Below are positions 25,310 through 33,794 of a stretch of DNA of 35,359 nt, one piece after another. This DNA comes from an uncultured Porphyromonadaceae bacterium (lineage in GTDB: Bacteria; Bacteroidota; Bacteroidia; Bacteroidales; Muribaculaceae): assembly GCA_947176295.1 (NCBI GenBank), contig CAMWQB010000016.1, positions 1 through 35,359 of the forward strand, given 5' to 3'. Each line of letters opens with the position of its first letter. Position 1 is the first letter of the stretch. The notes below the pieces were generated by a model. That model had not been told where the DNA came from, ran no database searches, and worked only from the letters and a program-made list of their open reading frames with translations. The position numbers and the translations under genes were made by a program.

Positions 25310-25371
25310 AAAAATAAGAAAAGAAAATCGAAGGAGTGCTAATGTTAATAAAGTTAATTTATGTAAATTTA

Positions 25372-25403
25372 TTTGGAGATACGAGAAAATAGCCTTAACT
25401 TTG
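25372..25403 (+). promoter_or_regulatory. Promoter of the initiator tRNA gene
   Basis: TTTG at 25372-25375, exactly 20 bases, then TAACTTTG at 25396-25403. A textbook Bacteroidota promoter whose predicted start site lies a few bases before the tRNA. The roughly 60 bases between this and the glnN promoter are AT-rich with nothing else recognised. Confidence 0.8.
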
Positions 25404-25417
25404 CACTCGTAAAACAT

Positions 25418-25489
<72 letters not shown>

Positions 25490-25498
25490 CAGAGAAAG

Positions 25499-25534
25499 AC
25501 CATCGGACCGAGAAGTCCGGTGGTTTTGTTTTTT
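25499..25534 (+). terminator. Intrinsic terminator after tRNA-fMet
   Basis: Arms 25499-25508 (ACCATCGGAC) and 25515-25524 (GTCCGGTGGT) form a 10-bp stem with one wobble pair and a 6-base loop, followed by TTTGTTTTTT. It lies 9 bases after the tRNA end and 12 bases before the MATE start. Confidence 0.85.
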
Positions 25535-25546
25535 CATTATATAACT

Positions 25547-26968
25547 ATGCCGTCGTCGTCATCCTCAGCCAAAACTTCAAGCTCGCGCACAGGCGCGTCG
25601 CCGAACGAACTGGGCAGCCGCCCAATAGGCAAACTGCTTGTGCAGTATAGTCTTCCGGCGATCATAGCATCGCTCGTAACGTCGCTCTACAATATTGTCG
25701 ACTCGATCTTTATCGGTCGCGGGGTCGGAGCAATGGCAATTTCGGGCCTTGCTATCACCTTCCCGCTGATGAATCTTGTTGTGGCTTTCTGTGTGCTGAT
25801 CTCCGCCGGCGGGTCTACAATCTCCTCGATATTCTTAGGGCAGAAAAATATCGACAAGGCTACGGATACAGTGAATAACGTGATGCTGATGTGTCTTGTG
25901 CATGCTGCAGTTATCGGCTCGCTATGTTTTATTTTTCTTGACGAGATATTGTGTTTTTTCGGTGCAACGGAAGAAACTCTGCCTTACGCCAGAGACTTCA
26001 TGCAAGTGATTCTGCTGGGCACGCCTATCAGCTACGTTTTCATAGGCCTCAACAACCTCATGCGAGCAACGGGCTATCCGGCGAAAGCTATGGTGTCGGC
26101 CATTCTTTCGGTGGTGGTGAATGTTGTGCTCGCCCCACTCTTCATCTTTAAATTCGGTTGGGGTATCCGCGGGGCGGCCACGGCGACTATCATCGGTCAG
26201 CTGAGCGCGTTCGTGTGGGTAATGGCACATTTCCTGTCGAAGAAAAGCGCCGTGAGGCTGCAGTGGCATCGCACATGGTTCAGCCCGCGGCTCCTTCAAC
26301 GAATCTATGGCATCGGCATGTCGCCATTCCTGATGAACTGCTGCGCCTGCCTTGTGGTGGTGTTCATCAACAAGTCCTTACTCGATGCTGCGGGGGCAGA
26401 CGGCAACACGGCTATCGGCGCCTATGGTATCATCAACCGGACGACGATGTTCTTCATAATGGTGATATTCGGCATCACTCAGGGCATGCAGCCAATTCTT
26501 GGCTACAACTACGGGGCCGGGAACTGGAAGCGCGTTAAGGGCACACTGGGCCGTGGCATCTGGATCGGAGCGGCAATCTCGACGCTCGGATGCGTGGGCT
26601 GCGAGCTTCTGCCTGATTCGATTTCGCACATGTTCACCGACGACGGGCCGATGGTGAAAATTGCCCGCGAAGGTTTCCGAGCTTACTTCATAGGCTTCCC
26701 GGTGGTGGGTGTGCAGATAGTGATTCAGAACTACTTCCAAAGCCTCGGCAAGCCGAAGCTCTCGATATTCCTGTCGCTCACGCGCCAGTTGCTGTTCCTT
26801 GTGCCTCTGCTCTGGCTTCTCGGACGCCTGTATGGCATATACGGAGTGTGGTATTCGATGGCCCTGAGCGACTTGCTGGCCGGACTGCTCGCTATCGGCA
26901 CCATACTTTACATGAACCCTCGTCTCGAACGCCAAATAAATTCTACAAGCTATGACACAGAGGATTGA
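25547..26968 (+). CDS. MATE family efflux transporter (second copy)
   Basis: A 473-residue membrane protein from the ATG at 25547, with a Ser/Thr-rich N-terminal tail (MPSSSSSAKTSSSRTGAS) and about twelve hydrophobic helices. Signatures include GSRPIGKLLVQYSLPAIIA, SLYNIVDSIFIGRGVG, ISGLAITFPLMN, GRGVGAMA, and FGITQGMQPILGYNYGAGN in the second half, typical of the MepA/DinF-like MATE branch. It differs clearly from the MATE protein at 15480. A GTG at 25520 lies in the tRNA terminator and is rejected as start. No promoter is visible between the tRNA terminator and this gene. It overlaps the next gene by 17 bases. Confidence 0.93.
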   Translation: MPSSSSSAKTSSSRTGASPNELGSRPIGKLLVQYSLPAIIASLVTSLYNIVDSIFIGRGVGAMAISGLAITFPLMNLVVAFCVLISAGGSTISSIFLGQKNIDKATDTVNNVMLMCLVHAAVIGSLCFIFLDEILCFFGATEETLPYARDFMQVILLGTPISYVFIGLNNLMRATGYPAKAMVSAILSVVVNVVLAPLFIFKFGWGIRGAATATIIGQLSAFVWVMAHFLSKKSAVRLQWHRTWFSPRLLQRIYGIGMSPFLMNCCACLVVVFINKSLLDAAGADGNTAIGAYGIINRTTMFFIMVIFGITQGMQPILGYNYGAGNWKRVKGTLGRGIWIGAAISTLGCVGCELLPDSISHMFTDDGPMVKIAREGFRAYFIGFPVVGVQIVIQNYFQSLGKPKLSIFLSLTRQLLFLVPLLWLLGRLYGIYGVWYSMALSDLLAGLLAIGTILYMNPRLERQINSTSYDTED

Positions 26969-28505
26969 ACTCCGCACCACACCAAAGATTGCAGCCACAC
27001 CCGAACTTCTGAAAGCCGAAGCTGCCCGCGCGGCGGCGCTCCCGAAAGAGCGCATCGTCCGGGTAGATATCGTGCGGCGGTCCATCGATGCACGGCAGCG
27101 GAAAGTGATGGTGAATCTCAGCCTTTTGCTCCATATCGACGAGGTGGACGAAAGCGCTCTCGAGGTGGCAGTTCCGGAGTATCCCGACGTTCACGACGCT
27201 CCGCAAGCTATTGTCGTGGGCGCTGGGCCGGCCGGCCTCTTCGCTGCTCTGGAGCTCGTAGAAGCAGGTATAAAACCTATTGTGCTCGAACGAGGGAAGG
27301 ACGTGGACGCCAGGCGGCTCGACATGGCTGCAATTTCGCGCGAGGGACGCGTAGACCCCGAGTCGAATTATTGTTTCGGCGAAGGGGGCGCCGGGGCTTA
27401 CTCCGATGGCAAACTTTATACCCGCAGCAAGAAGCGGGGCCCCACGGAAAAGGTGCTCCGCATCCTGCATGCACACGGGGCTCAGGCTGAAATTCTCGTT
27501 GATGCGCATCCGCATATCGGCACCGACCGACTGCCAAAGGTGATCAAGGCTATACGCGAGACCATCATCCGCGCGGGGGGCGAGGTGCACTTCCGGACAC
27601 GTGTCGACGACCTTGTTCTGTCGGCTGACGGGCACAGATGCACGGGCGTTGTCGACTCCGAGGGACGAGTTTGGGAAGGACCGGTGATACTTGCCACGGG
27701 ACACTCCGCAAGGGATGTCTACCATCTGCTCCTGCGTCGAGGAGTAGACTTGGAGGCCAAGGGAATAGCCGTGGGCGTGCGCCTGGAGCATCCTCAGGAA
27801 CTCATCGACCGCATCCAATATCATTCGGACGAAGGGCGCGGGAAATATCTCCCGGCCGCAGAATACTCCATGCTGACGCGAGTAGACGGACGCGCCGTGT
27901 ACTCCTTCTGCATGTGCCCGGGCGGCTATATCATCCCTGCTGCAAGCGGGCCTGGACAATTGGTAGTGAACGGGATGTCGCCGGCCAACCGCGGCACTCG
28001 CTGGGCAAACTCCGGTATGGTGGTCGAAATTTTGCCCGAGGATGTTCCCGGGAATGATCCTCTGCGGATAATGCACTATCAGGAGGCAATCGAGAAGCGC
28101 TTTTTCGAGGCATCGGGCGGAAGCCAGAAGGCTCCCGCGCAGAGGATGACGGATTTCGTGGACGGCCGCGACTCGAAGGACCTGCCCCGCAGCTCCTATC
28201 CTCCAGGGGTGTTTGCAGCACGCATCGACCGGCTGCTACCCGAGCCCGTGTCCCGCAGGCTACAGGCCGGATTCCGCGAGTTCGGGCGGAAATCCCGCGG
28301 CTTTCTCTCGCCCGAAGCTATCCTCGTGGGCGACGAAACCCGCACGTCGGCTCCCGTGCGCATTCCGCGCGATGACGAAAGCCTCAACCATCGCAGCATC
28401 GAGGGGCTCTATCCCTGCGGAGAAGGCGCCGGATACGCAGGCGGCATCGTGAGCGCGGCTGTCGACGGTATCCGTTGTGCCCGCGCGCTTGCCGAAAAAC
28501 AATAA
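26952..28505 (+). CDS. FAD-dependent oxidoreductase, COG2509-like
   Basis: A 517-residue protein. An N-terminal domain of about 80 residues resembles the substrate or partner domain found in this family (RIVRVDIVRRSIDARQRKV). Then the FAD-binding AIVVGAGPAGLFAALE (86-101), YCFGEGGAGAYSDGKLYTR, and CPGGYIIPAASGPGQLVVNGMS follow. The C-terminal FAD-contact GLYPCGEGAGYAGGIVSAAVDG closes the fold. The family is widely conserved but its reaction is not established. It overlaps the MATE gene by 17 bases and is 16 bases before the DUF2130 gene, so the three are likely co-expressed. Confidence 0.88.
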   Translation: MTQRIELRTTPKIAATPELLKAEAARAAALPKERIVRVDIVRRSIDARQRKVMVNLSLLLHIDEVDESALEVAVPEYPDVHDAPQAIVVGAGPAGLFAALELVEAGIKPIVLERGKDVDARRLDMAAISREGRVDPESNYCFGEGGAGAYSDGKLYTRSKKRGPTEKVLRILHAHGAQAEILVDAHPHIGTDRLPKVIKAIRETIIRAGGEVHFRTRVDDLVLSADGHRCTGVVDSEGRVWEGPVILATGHSARDVYHLLLRRGVDLEAKGIAVGVRLEHPQELIDRIQYHSDEGRGKYLPAAEYSMLTRVDGRAVYSFCMCPGGYIIPAASGPGQLVVNGMSPANRGTRWANSGMVVEILPEDVPGNDPLRIMHYQEAIEKRFFEASGGSQKAPAQRMTDFVDGRDSKDLPRSSYPPGVFAARIDRLLPEPVSRRLQAGFREFGRKSRGFLSPEAILVGDETRTSAPVRIPRDDESLNHRSIEGLYPCGEGAGYAGGIVSAAVDGIRCARALAEKQ

Positions 28506-28521
28506 TCCCAAACGACAGACC

Positions 28522-29925
28522 ATGAAAGAAATATCCTGCCCCAATTGCCACAAGACATTTCAGGTGGACGAAAGCTCTTATGCAGCTATAATACAACAGG
28601 TTCGCTCGAAAGAATTCAAAGAAGAGCTGGATAGGCGCGAGGCCGAGATGCGCGAACAATTCCTCTCGAAGGAAGAAACCGTGAGACTTCAGGCAGAGAA
28701 GACGGCTGAAGAACGGCTTGCGCGACAGAGTGCAGAGATGGCGCGGATGCAGAATGAACTTACTCGCCTGCAAGGCAGAATCGAAGCTTTTGAAGCCGAA
28801 AAGAAATCCGCGCTCTCGGACCTCGAGAACAAGACGGCCCGCAAGCAATTTGAAATTCTATCGGAGAAGGAGCGCCGCATATCGGAACTCGAAGCCAAAA
28901 TTTCGACGCGCGAACGCGAGCACGAAATTGAGCTTATAAACGAGCGCAACGCGGGGCGGACGATGATGCAGCAGAAGGAACAGAAAATCGTGGAGCTCGA
29001 AGCCGAAATCAAGGCCGACCGCCTGGCGGCAACGAACCGCGAGAACCAGCTTTGCGAGGCTCACCGCCAGCAGCTCCGCGACAAGCAGGATGAGATAGAC
29101 CGGCTCAAGGACTTCAAACTGAGGCTTTCGACAAAGATGGTGGGCGAGACGCTCGAACAACATTGCGCCATTCTTTTCGAGCAGGCCCGCAGCATGGGGC
29201 TATATCCGGAGGCTATTTTCCTGAAGGACAACGTGGCTCTGGAGCACACGAAGGGCGATTTCATTTTCCGCGACTTCATCGACGGGACGGAATACGTGTC
29301 GGTGATGTTCGAGATGAAAAACGAGATGGACGCCACGGCAAGCAAACACCGCAATGACGACTTCCTCGAGAAGCTCGACAAGGACCGGACCAAGAAGGGC
29401 TGCGAATACGCCGTGCTTGTATCGATGCTCGAGCAGGATTCCGAGCTCTATAACGCGGGCATCGTGGATAAAAGCTACCGCTACCCCAAGATGCTCGTAA
29501 TCAGGCCTCAGTTCTTCCTACCTGTGCTGCGGCTGATCAGCGAGGGGGCACGAAAGGGATTTATCGAACGTCGGAGCCTCATCCGCGAGCTCGAGGATGC
29601 ACGCTCGCAATCGATGGACTTTGCCCGTTTCGAGGATAAAATCAACCGCTTCCGCACGTCATTCAACAAGAACGTGCGCGACGCTCACACAAAATTCACG
29701 GCGGCCATCGAAGGAATCGACAAGAGTATAGCCGGGTTGGAAAAACAGATCAGCGACCTGCGCAAAATAAAAAGCAACTTCGAGGCCGCAGAACAGAAGC
29801 TGCTCAAAGCCAACGAAATTGCAGATGAGGACCTGACGGTGAAGAAACTCACTTGGGGCAATCCACGCATCAAGAAAATGATCGAGGATGCCGCTGCAGC
29901 GGAGGGAAACGGATCAGGCGAATGA
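28522..29925 (+). CDS. DUF2130 coiled-coil protein (COG4487-like)
   Basis: A 467-residue protein from the ATG at 28522. The N-terminus MKEISCPNCHKTFQVDE looks like half a zinc ribbon, with only one CxxC (Cys6, Cys9). Residues about 20-205 are a long charged coiled coil (repeated E/K/R-rich heptads). The DUF2130 domain follows, with TLEQHCAILFEQARSMG, LEHTKGDFIFRDFIDG, FEMKNEMD and KKGCEYAVLVSMLEQDSE around 210-330, then a second short coiled coil. The E-x-K and D-F residues recall nuclease-like folds, but no catalytic proof is available. The last 12 bases overlap the convergent maf gene. Confidence 0.88.
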   Translation: MKEISCPNCHKTFQVDESSYAAIIQQVRSKEFKEELDRREAEMREQFLSKEETVRLQAEKTAEERLARQSAEMARMQNELTRLQGRIEAFEAEKKSALSDLENKTARKQFEILSEKERRISELEAKISTREREHEIELINERNAGRTMMQQKEQKIVELEAEIKADRLAATNRENQLCEAHRQQLRDKQDEIDRLKDFKLRLSTKMVGETLEQHCAILFEQARSMGLYPEAIFLKDNVALEHTKGDFIFRDFIDGTEYVSVMFEMKNEMDATASKHRNDDFLEKLDKDRTKKGCEYAVLVSMLEQDSELYNAGIVDKSYRYPKMLVIRPQFFLPVLRLISEGARKGFIERRSLIRELEDARSQSMDFARFEDKINRFRTSFNKNVRDAHTKFTAAIEGIDKSIAGLEKQISDLRKIKSNFEAAEQKLLKANEIADEDLTVKKLTWGNPRIKKMIEDAAAAEGNGSGE

Positions 29926-30519
29926 AGCCAATTCGCGATATAAAGCGCTGAGGGGCAATCCCATCACATTGTAGAAGCAACCTTCGACCCCGCGGATTCC
30001 CACGGCGCCTATCCATTCCTGGATACCATAGGCTCCAGCCTTGTCGTAGGGCTCGAAGATGTCGACGTAGGTTCGGATATCCTCTGGACGAATATCGGCA
30101 AAACGGACTTTCGTAGTCTCGGAAAATGTGTGCAGCCGCCCGGAGCGGTTGCTGAGAGTGACACCCGTAACGACTTCATGTGAACGACCCGAAAGGCGTT
30201 CGAGCATGGCGATAGCTTCCTCACGGCTGTGAGGCTTACCCAGAATGAGACCATCGCAGAGTACAACAGTGTCGGCCGTAACGAGCACTTCGTTCTCAGC
30301 GAGTTCCGAATGGTCGGAGGCGGCAGCCTTGAGACGTGAGAGATATGCCGGGACTTCGCGGTGAGGAAGGTCGGCCGGATATTTTTCATCTACGTCGGGG
30401 GCGGCCGCCATGCGAAAGCCGGGCACCATCATGCCGAGGAGTTCGCGCCGACGGGGGGAGTTGGACGCCAGAACGGGACGCAAGCCAAACGGCAGGGGCA
30501 TTGATTTAGATTTATCCAT
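29914..30519 (-). CDS. Maf-like nucleotide pyrophosphatase
   Basis: A 201-residue protein starting at the ATG at 30517-30519, which overlaps the KdsC-like stop by 8 bases (ATGGATAA). Conserved Maf motifs are VLASNSPRRRELL (about 16-28), SRLKAAA, VTADTVVLCDG with the catalytic Asp, GKPHSREEA, and YDKAGAYGIQEWIG. Maf/YhdE proteins hydrolyse dTTP, UTP or modified nucleotides to monophosphates, with links to septum formation and cell division in other bacteria. An upstream in-frame start would add ten residues lying inside the neighbour. It is the last gene of the unit from the HU/SPOR protein. Confidence 0.93.
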   Translation of the reverse strand: MDKSKSMPLPFGLRPVLASNSPRRRELLGMMVPGFRMAAAPDVDEKYPADLPHREVPAYLSRLKAAASDHSELAENEVLVTADTVVLCDGLILGKPHSREEAIAMLERLSGRSHEVVTGVTLSNRSGRLHTFSETTKVRFADIRPEDIRTYVDIFEPYDKAGAYGIQEWIGAVGIRGVEGCFYNVMGLPLSALYRELASFA

Positions 30520-31039
30520 TTGCAATATCGCCCGTCGTGGGCCATACACCTTTAACTTTCAAAATTTCTTCGAGCAATTCACGAGCCACGCCATAGCCGC
30601 CGGCCGCTTTCGTAACCAGGATAGCGGCTTCTCGGCATTCGTGCGCGGCATCAGCTGGAGCAACCGGGAGGCCAACATGAAGCAGACAAGGGAGGTCGGG
30701 AATATCGTCGCCGACGTAAGCTACTTCTTCAGGGGCCAGATTCCGTGAGGCCATCCACGCCTTCAGGAGGTCGAGCTTGTTTCCTGCAGCCAGAAATATG
30801 TCCTTTACGCCAATCAAGGAAAAGCGCCCGCGCAGTCCGGGTGCATCGGCCCCGGAAATGATGCACAAATCGAGCGCATCGGTGCGCACTGCACGGACCA
30901 TGGCATAGCCGTCGCGAAGATTGGCCATTCGGCGTGGAACACCATCGTCGCCTAAGGGAACAACGGCAGGCGAAAGGACGCCGTCGATGTCGAAGACCAC
31001 GGCACGAATCAGAGAGAGGTCATAGGCTATTCTGCTCAT
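30512..31039 (-). CDS. KdsC-like HAD phosphatase (KDO-8-phosphate phosphatase family)
   Basis: A 175-residue capless HAD protein of type C0. Motif I is VVFDIDGVLSP with nucleophile Asp17 and Asp19. Motif II lies at LCIISGAD, the KdsC-type lysine near GNKLDLL, and motif IV is VAYVGDDIPDLP. The length and missing cap match KdsC, which dephosphorylates KDO-8-P in lipopolysaccharide synthesis. No other KDO gene is adjacent, so a related sugar-acid phosphatase remains possible. Its start overlaps the DUF2520 gene by 20 bases and its stop overlaps maf by 8. Confidence 0.87.
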   Translation of the reverse strand: MSRIAYDLSLIRAVVFDIDGVLSPAVVPLGDDGVPRRMANLRDGYAMVRAVRTDALDLCIISGADAPGLRGRFSLIGVKDIFLAAGNKLDLLKAWMASRNLAPEEVAYVGDDIPDLPCLLHVGLPVAPADAAHECREAAILVTKAAGGYGVARELLEEILKVKGVWPTTGDIANG

Positions 31040-31799
31040 GATGTGTCTTGAAAATTTCAGCTGAGAGTAAACGATATATCTCCGAAAGCGGGGCCGGGAG
31101 TGATTTTTCGTGGGTTTCTATAACCTCGCGGTCGCCACGGCGGGCGGGCCCTGTCTGAGCCTTGTGCGGGCCGATGGCGAAAGCCTTGTCGACGGTAGCT
31201 CGCACGAGCGGCTCCACGACCTCGAGAGGATAGCCGGCCTCGGTGAGAAGTCGCTCGCAACACTCCCAAAGATAGTTGGGAAAGTTGCAGCTCAGCACGC
31301 CTGCGATATGGAGCACCTTGCGATGGGCGGCATTCGCATAATGCACTGAGGATGAAAGCGATTCTGCAAGCTCCCGCGCGCAGGCCGATGTACGGTCCGT
31401 GGTTCCTTCCACGAAGAAAGGCACTTTATCGAGCTCCACAGGCATGGCTTTTGAAAAGGTCTGCAAAGGGTAGAGAATCCCGACATCGGATGTGATGGGG
31501 GACAGGACCTCCTGCGGGAGTGTCCCAGAAGTGTGCAAGGCAACGACGCCGGGCATCGGAGGAAAGGCTCCGACGAGCTCAGAGACACAGGCATCGGCAA
31601 CGCTGAACAATACGACGTCGGGCTTGGCGGCGGCAAGCTCTTCGGGTGAGAGGAAGACGGGAACACCGAGAGCATCAGCGAGCTCACGGGCGTGGGCAGA
31701 AGTGCGACTGTAGACACCCGCAATATCGTGTCCGGCAGACGCAAGTCCACGGGAAATATGGGTGGCCACATTTCCGCTACCTACTATTGCAATCCTCAT
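31020..31799 (-). CDS. Rossmann-fold DUF2520 domain protein
   Basis: A 259-residue protein from the ATG at 31797-31799; the frame extended upstream would run into the nitroreductase gene. It opens MRIAIVGSGNVATHISRGL, an NAD(P)-binding Rossmann loop, with VYSRTSAHARELA as the second strand. The middle has VVALHTSGTLPQEVL and GILYPLQTFSKA, then the C-terminal DUF2520 helical domain with VLHIAGVLSCNFPNYLW. The architecture resembles 6-phosphogluconate or pyrroline-5-carboxylate dehydrogenases, but the substrate is unknown. The start overlaps the nitroreductase stop by one base (TAATG). A DUF2520-KdsC-Maf order is, as far as I know, common in Bacteroidota. Confidence 0.88.
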   Translation of the reverse strand: MRIAIVGSGNVATHISRGLASAGHDIAGVYSRTSAHARELADALGVPVFLSPEELAAAKPDVVLFSVADACVSELVGAFPPMPGVVALHTSGTLPQEVLSPITSDVGILYPLQTFSKAMPVELDKVPFFVEGTTDRTSACARELAESLSSSVHYANAAHRKVLHIAGVLSCNFPNYLWECCERLLTEAGYPLEVVEPLVRATVDKAFAIGPHKAQTGPARRGDREVIETHEKSLPAPLSEIYRLLSAEIFKTHHEQNSL

Positions 31800-32338
31800 T
31801 ATTCGTCGTTGCGGAAGGAGCCTACATGCACCTTCTCCCAAAGGAGCTTGGAGGGGTCGACGGGACGGCGCTCCTCGGCGGGATGCCCGACAGAAAGGAT
31901 GCACATCACGGGGAGGTCGGCGGGGATTCCGAGGGCTTCCTGAATCATTATTTCCGCAGGCTCGCCATCAGCGCTATAACGGTGGCGGACCTCCACCCAG
32001 CAGGAGCCAAGCCCCAGGGCCGTTGCCTGAATATGCATCATAGTGGCAGCCACGGCTGCATCCTCGACAAAACAATCGCTTTTGGCGGGATCGGAGCATA
32101 CTACGATAGCGAGAGGTGCATTCTTAATCGACTGAGCATAATTGGGTTTGCACTCGGACAGACGGTCGAGCATGGCGCGGTCTTCCACAACTATAAATTG
32201 CCAGGGGCGAGCGCTCTTCGATGAAGGGGCCAGAAGGCCTGCTTCGAGAATAGTCTTCACATCCTCCGGGCTGACGAGTTCGTCGGTGTATCGGCGGATG
32301 CTGTGGCGACGGAGGAAAAGTTCGTGAACGGTTTCCAT
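31799..32338 (-). CDS. Nitroreductase family protein
   Basis: A 179-residue flavoprotein. The N-terminal FMN segment RRHSIRRYTD (10-19) and APSSKSARPWQFIVVED (about 37-53) are typical. The central AVAATMMHIQATALGLGSCWVEVR and the C-terminal PVMCILSVGHPAEERRP complete the fold. The family reduces nitro groups, quinones or flavins with NAD(P)H through FMN, usually as dimers. It follows the HU/SPOR gene by 28 bases and is coupled to the DUF2520 gene. The physiological substrate is not evident. Confidence 0.93.
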   Translation of the reverse strand: METVHELFLRRHSIRRYTDELVSPEDVKTILEAGLLAPSSKSARPWQFIVVEDRAMLDRLSECKPNYAQSIKNAPLAIVVCSDPAKSDCFVEDAAVAATMMHIQATALGLGSCWVEVRHRYSADGEPAEIMIQEALGIPADLPVMCILSVGHPAEERRPVDPSKLLWEKVHVGSFRNDE

Positions 32339-32366
32339 ATACCGGATTATTTTTCAAATATTTATA

Positions 32367-33413
32367 TCAGCGAGCGCGGCAAACCCATGCCTCGGGATAG
32401 GTCTTGTCGAGACCGAGGGCACCGGCTTTCTCGCGAACGCTGCCCGAGGTGGGACCTGAAGCTGCATAGACGCGGAAGCGGCCGCCATCGACGGGAAGTA
32501 TGCGGAGGTCGCCGCCGTTTTTCCTCACATATCGCTCGGCTTCCTCGCGGGAGGCAAGGGAAGCGACCACAAAAAAATAGGCGGCCGAGGGGGAATGAGC
32601 GCTTAGTTCCCGAGGCCAGGTTTGAACAGCCTTGGTAGTATCCACCACTGTGGCGGCATCGTCGAAATTGCGGAGAACCAACACCAAAGGAGACGAGGAT
32701 TCGCCCGGACGAGTGATTATAGCTGACGAACGACCGGCAGATGATGTGGAGGAGGAGGTGGTGGTGGTGAAATCAAAACCAAGGGAGGCCTGCTGAGTAG
32801 CGGGAGCCGTGCGACCCAAGAGCATGGCCACGACAAGGCCCATAGCAAGCACGATGGCCACCGAGGCGGCGATGCGGCCGGCGCGAACAGCCGTCCGGCG
32901 CCAAGCATTGCTGACGACAGATGCAAGGACGCGAGCCTCGTCGTCGGCATCGGAATACTCGTCGGCCTCGAAAGCCCCCGAGTGAGAGGCAATGAGCGGA
33001 CGAAGGGCCAGAGGTTCGAGCCATGATGCAGAAGAGGGCAGGGCCTGATTTATTCCGGGCATGAACTCCACCGCCCCGGCGGGACGGCGGATAAGCGAGC
33101 CAACGCGACCGAGCGAAACGACAGCGCCATCGCGGAGTTGCGCGCGGACGGATAATGCAAAATCCTCGACCGTGCGTGCGGCCTGCTCAAAGGGGATATC
33201 AAGCCTGCGAGCAACCGAAGCGGCAAGCATTCCATCCGACTGCTTAATGGCGCCATTGAAGGCATATGAGACCGTGGGGGGAATGAAACGCCCTGCGGAG
33301 GCATCGAAACGGGCCGACACACGGCGCGCCAAAAGCGCACCGACACCGGGAATAACGACACAGTTGTCGCCGGAACGGAGAAGATACTCGATATGTCGAA
33401 CCACTTGTTTCAT
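32367..33413 (-). CDS. HU-CCDC81-like DNA-binding and SPOR domain membrane protein
   Basis: A 348-residue protein from the ATG at 33411-33413. Residues 1-58 (IEYLLRSGDNCVVIPGVGALLA) resemble the bacterial HU-CCDC81 domain 1, and 59-125 (ASVARRLDIPFEQAARTVEDFALSVR, then GRVGSLIRR) the second HU-like domain. A transmembrane helix lies at about 181-201 (IAASVAIVLAMGLVVAMLLG). A Ser/Thr-rich linker covers about 208-235, and a C-terminal SPOR domain about 277-345 has AYFFVVASLASREEAERYV. SPOR domains bind denuded peptidoglycan at septa. The layout suggests a link between the nucleoid and the cell wall, proposed for this family but not proven. Confidence 0.82.
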   Translation of the reverse strand: MKQVVRHIEYLLRSGDNCVVIPGVGALLARRVSARFDASAGRFIPPTVSYAFNGAIKQSDGMLAASVARRLDIPFEQAARTVEDFALSVRAQLRDGAVVSLGRVGSLIRRPAGAVEFMPGINQALPSSASWLEPLALRPLIASHSGAFEADEYSDADDEARVLASVVSNAWRRTAVRAGRIAASVAIVLAMGLVVAMLLGRTAPATQQASLGFDFTTTTSSSTSSAGRSSAIITRPGESSSPLVLVLRNFDDAATVVDTTKAVQTWPRELSAHSPSAAYFFVVASLASREEAERYVRKNGGDLRILPVDGGRFRVYAASGPTSGSVREKAGALGLDKTYPEAWVCRAR

Positions 33414-33418
33414 CCCTA

Positions 33419-33449
33419 CAAAATTACAGCCTTTTTTTGAAACCCACAA
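33419..33449 (-). promoter_or_regulatory. Promoter of the HU/SPOR-nitroreductase-DUF2520-kdsC-maf unit
   Basis: Minus strand -33 TTG (complement of 33447-33449), 20 bases, then -7 TAATTTTG (complement of 33419-33426). It ends only 5 bases before the ATG, so the mRNA may have almost no leader. Confidence 0.68.
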
Positions 33450-33484
33450 GCAGAAGTGGCAAAAAATAATTTTAATGACAGAAA

Positions 33485-33531
33485 CCCGGGCTTCAAAATA
33501 TTGAAGCAGTTTTTACTATGAAAGGCCCGGG
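33485..33531. other. Nested inverted repeats in the divergent intergenic region
   Basis: The 381 bases between the HU/SPOR gene and moxR are AT-rich. They hold arms CCCGGGC (33485-33491) and GCCCGGG (33525-33531) enclosing a perfect CTTCAA-AATA-TTGAAG hairpin (33491-33506). A further palindrome CTTAAA-GT-TTTAAG lies near 33630-33645. No open frame, tRNA or known riboswitch is recognised. It may be operator-like, or an unidentified RNA. Confidence 0.4.
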
Positions 33532-33703
33532 GTCAAGTTTTCGCTGTCGGGCACATGATATATCAAGACATGCTGCCTTAATTTCATTCCAGGACGTACT
33601 ATTCCGGGGAGTGGAATTTTAAAAAAATCTTAAAGTTTTAAGCAGTGAAAGAATTAGTAGTTAATTTTAACATTCAATTTTAGCACATTGAGCGTTATAT
33701 ACG

Positions 33704-33711
33704 TAATTTTG
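33704..33711 (+). promoter_or_regulatory. -7 box of the moxR promoter
   Basis: TAATTTTG at 33704-33711 fits TAnnTTTG, with only a weak TTTAG-like -33 near 33679-33683. A leader of about 80 bases would follow to the moxR ATG at 33795. Confidence 0.5.
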
Positions 33712-33794
33712 TAATGATAAAAAGGTCCGCAGGTGGTCTTTCCGCACATGATAAAATTCAAACATTTCAGAAAACCTAATTTTTAAACCCATAT

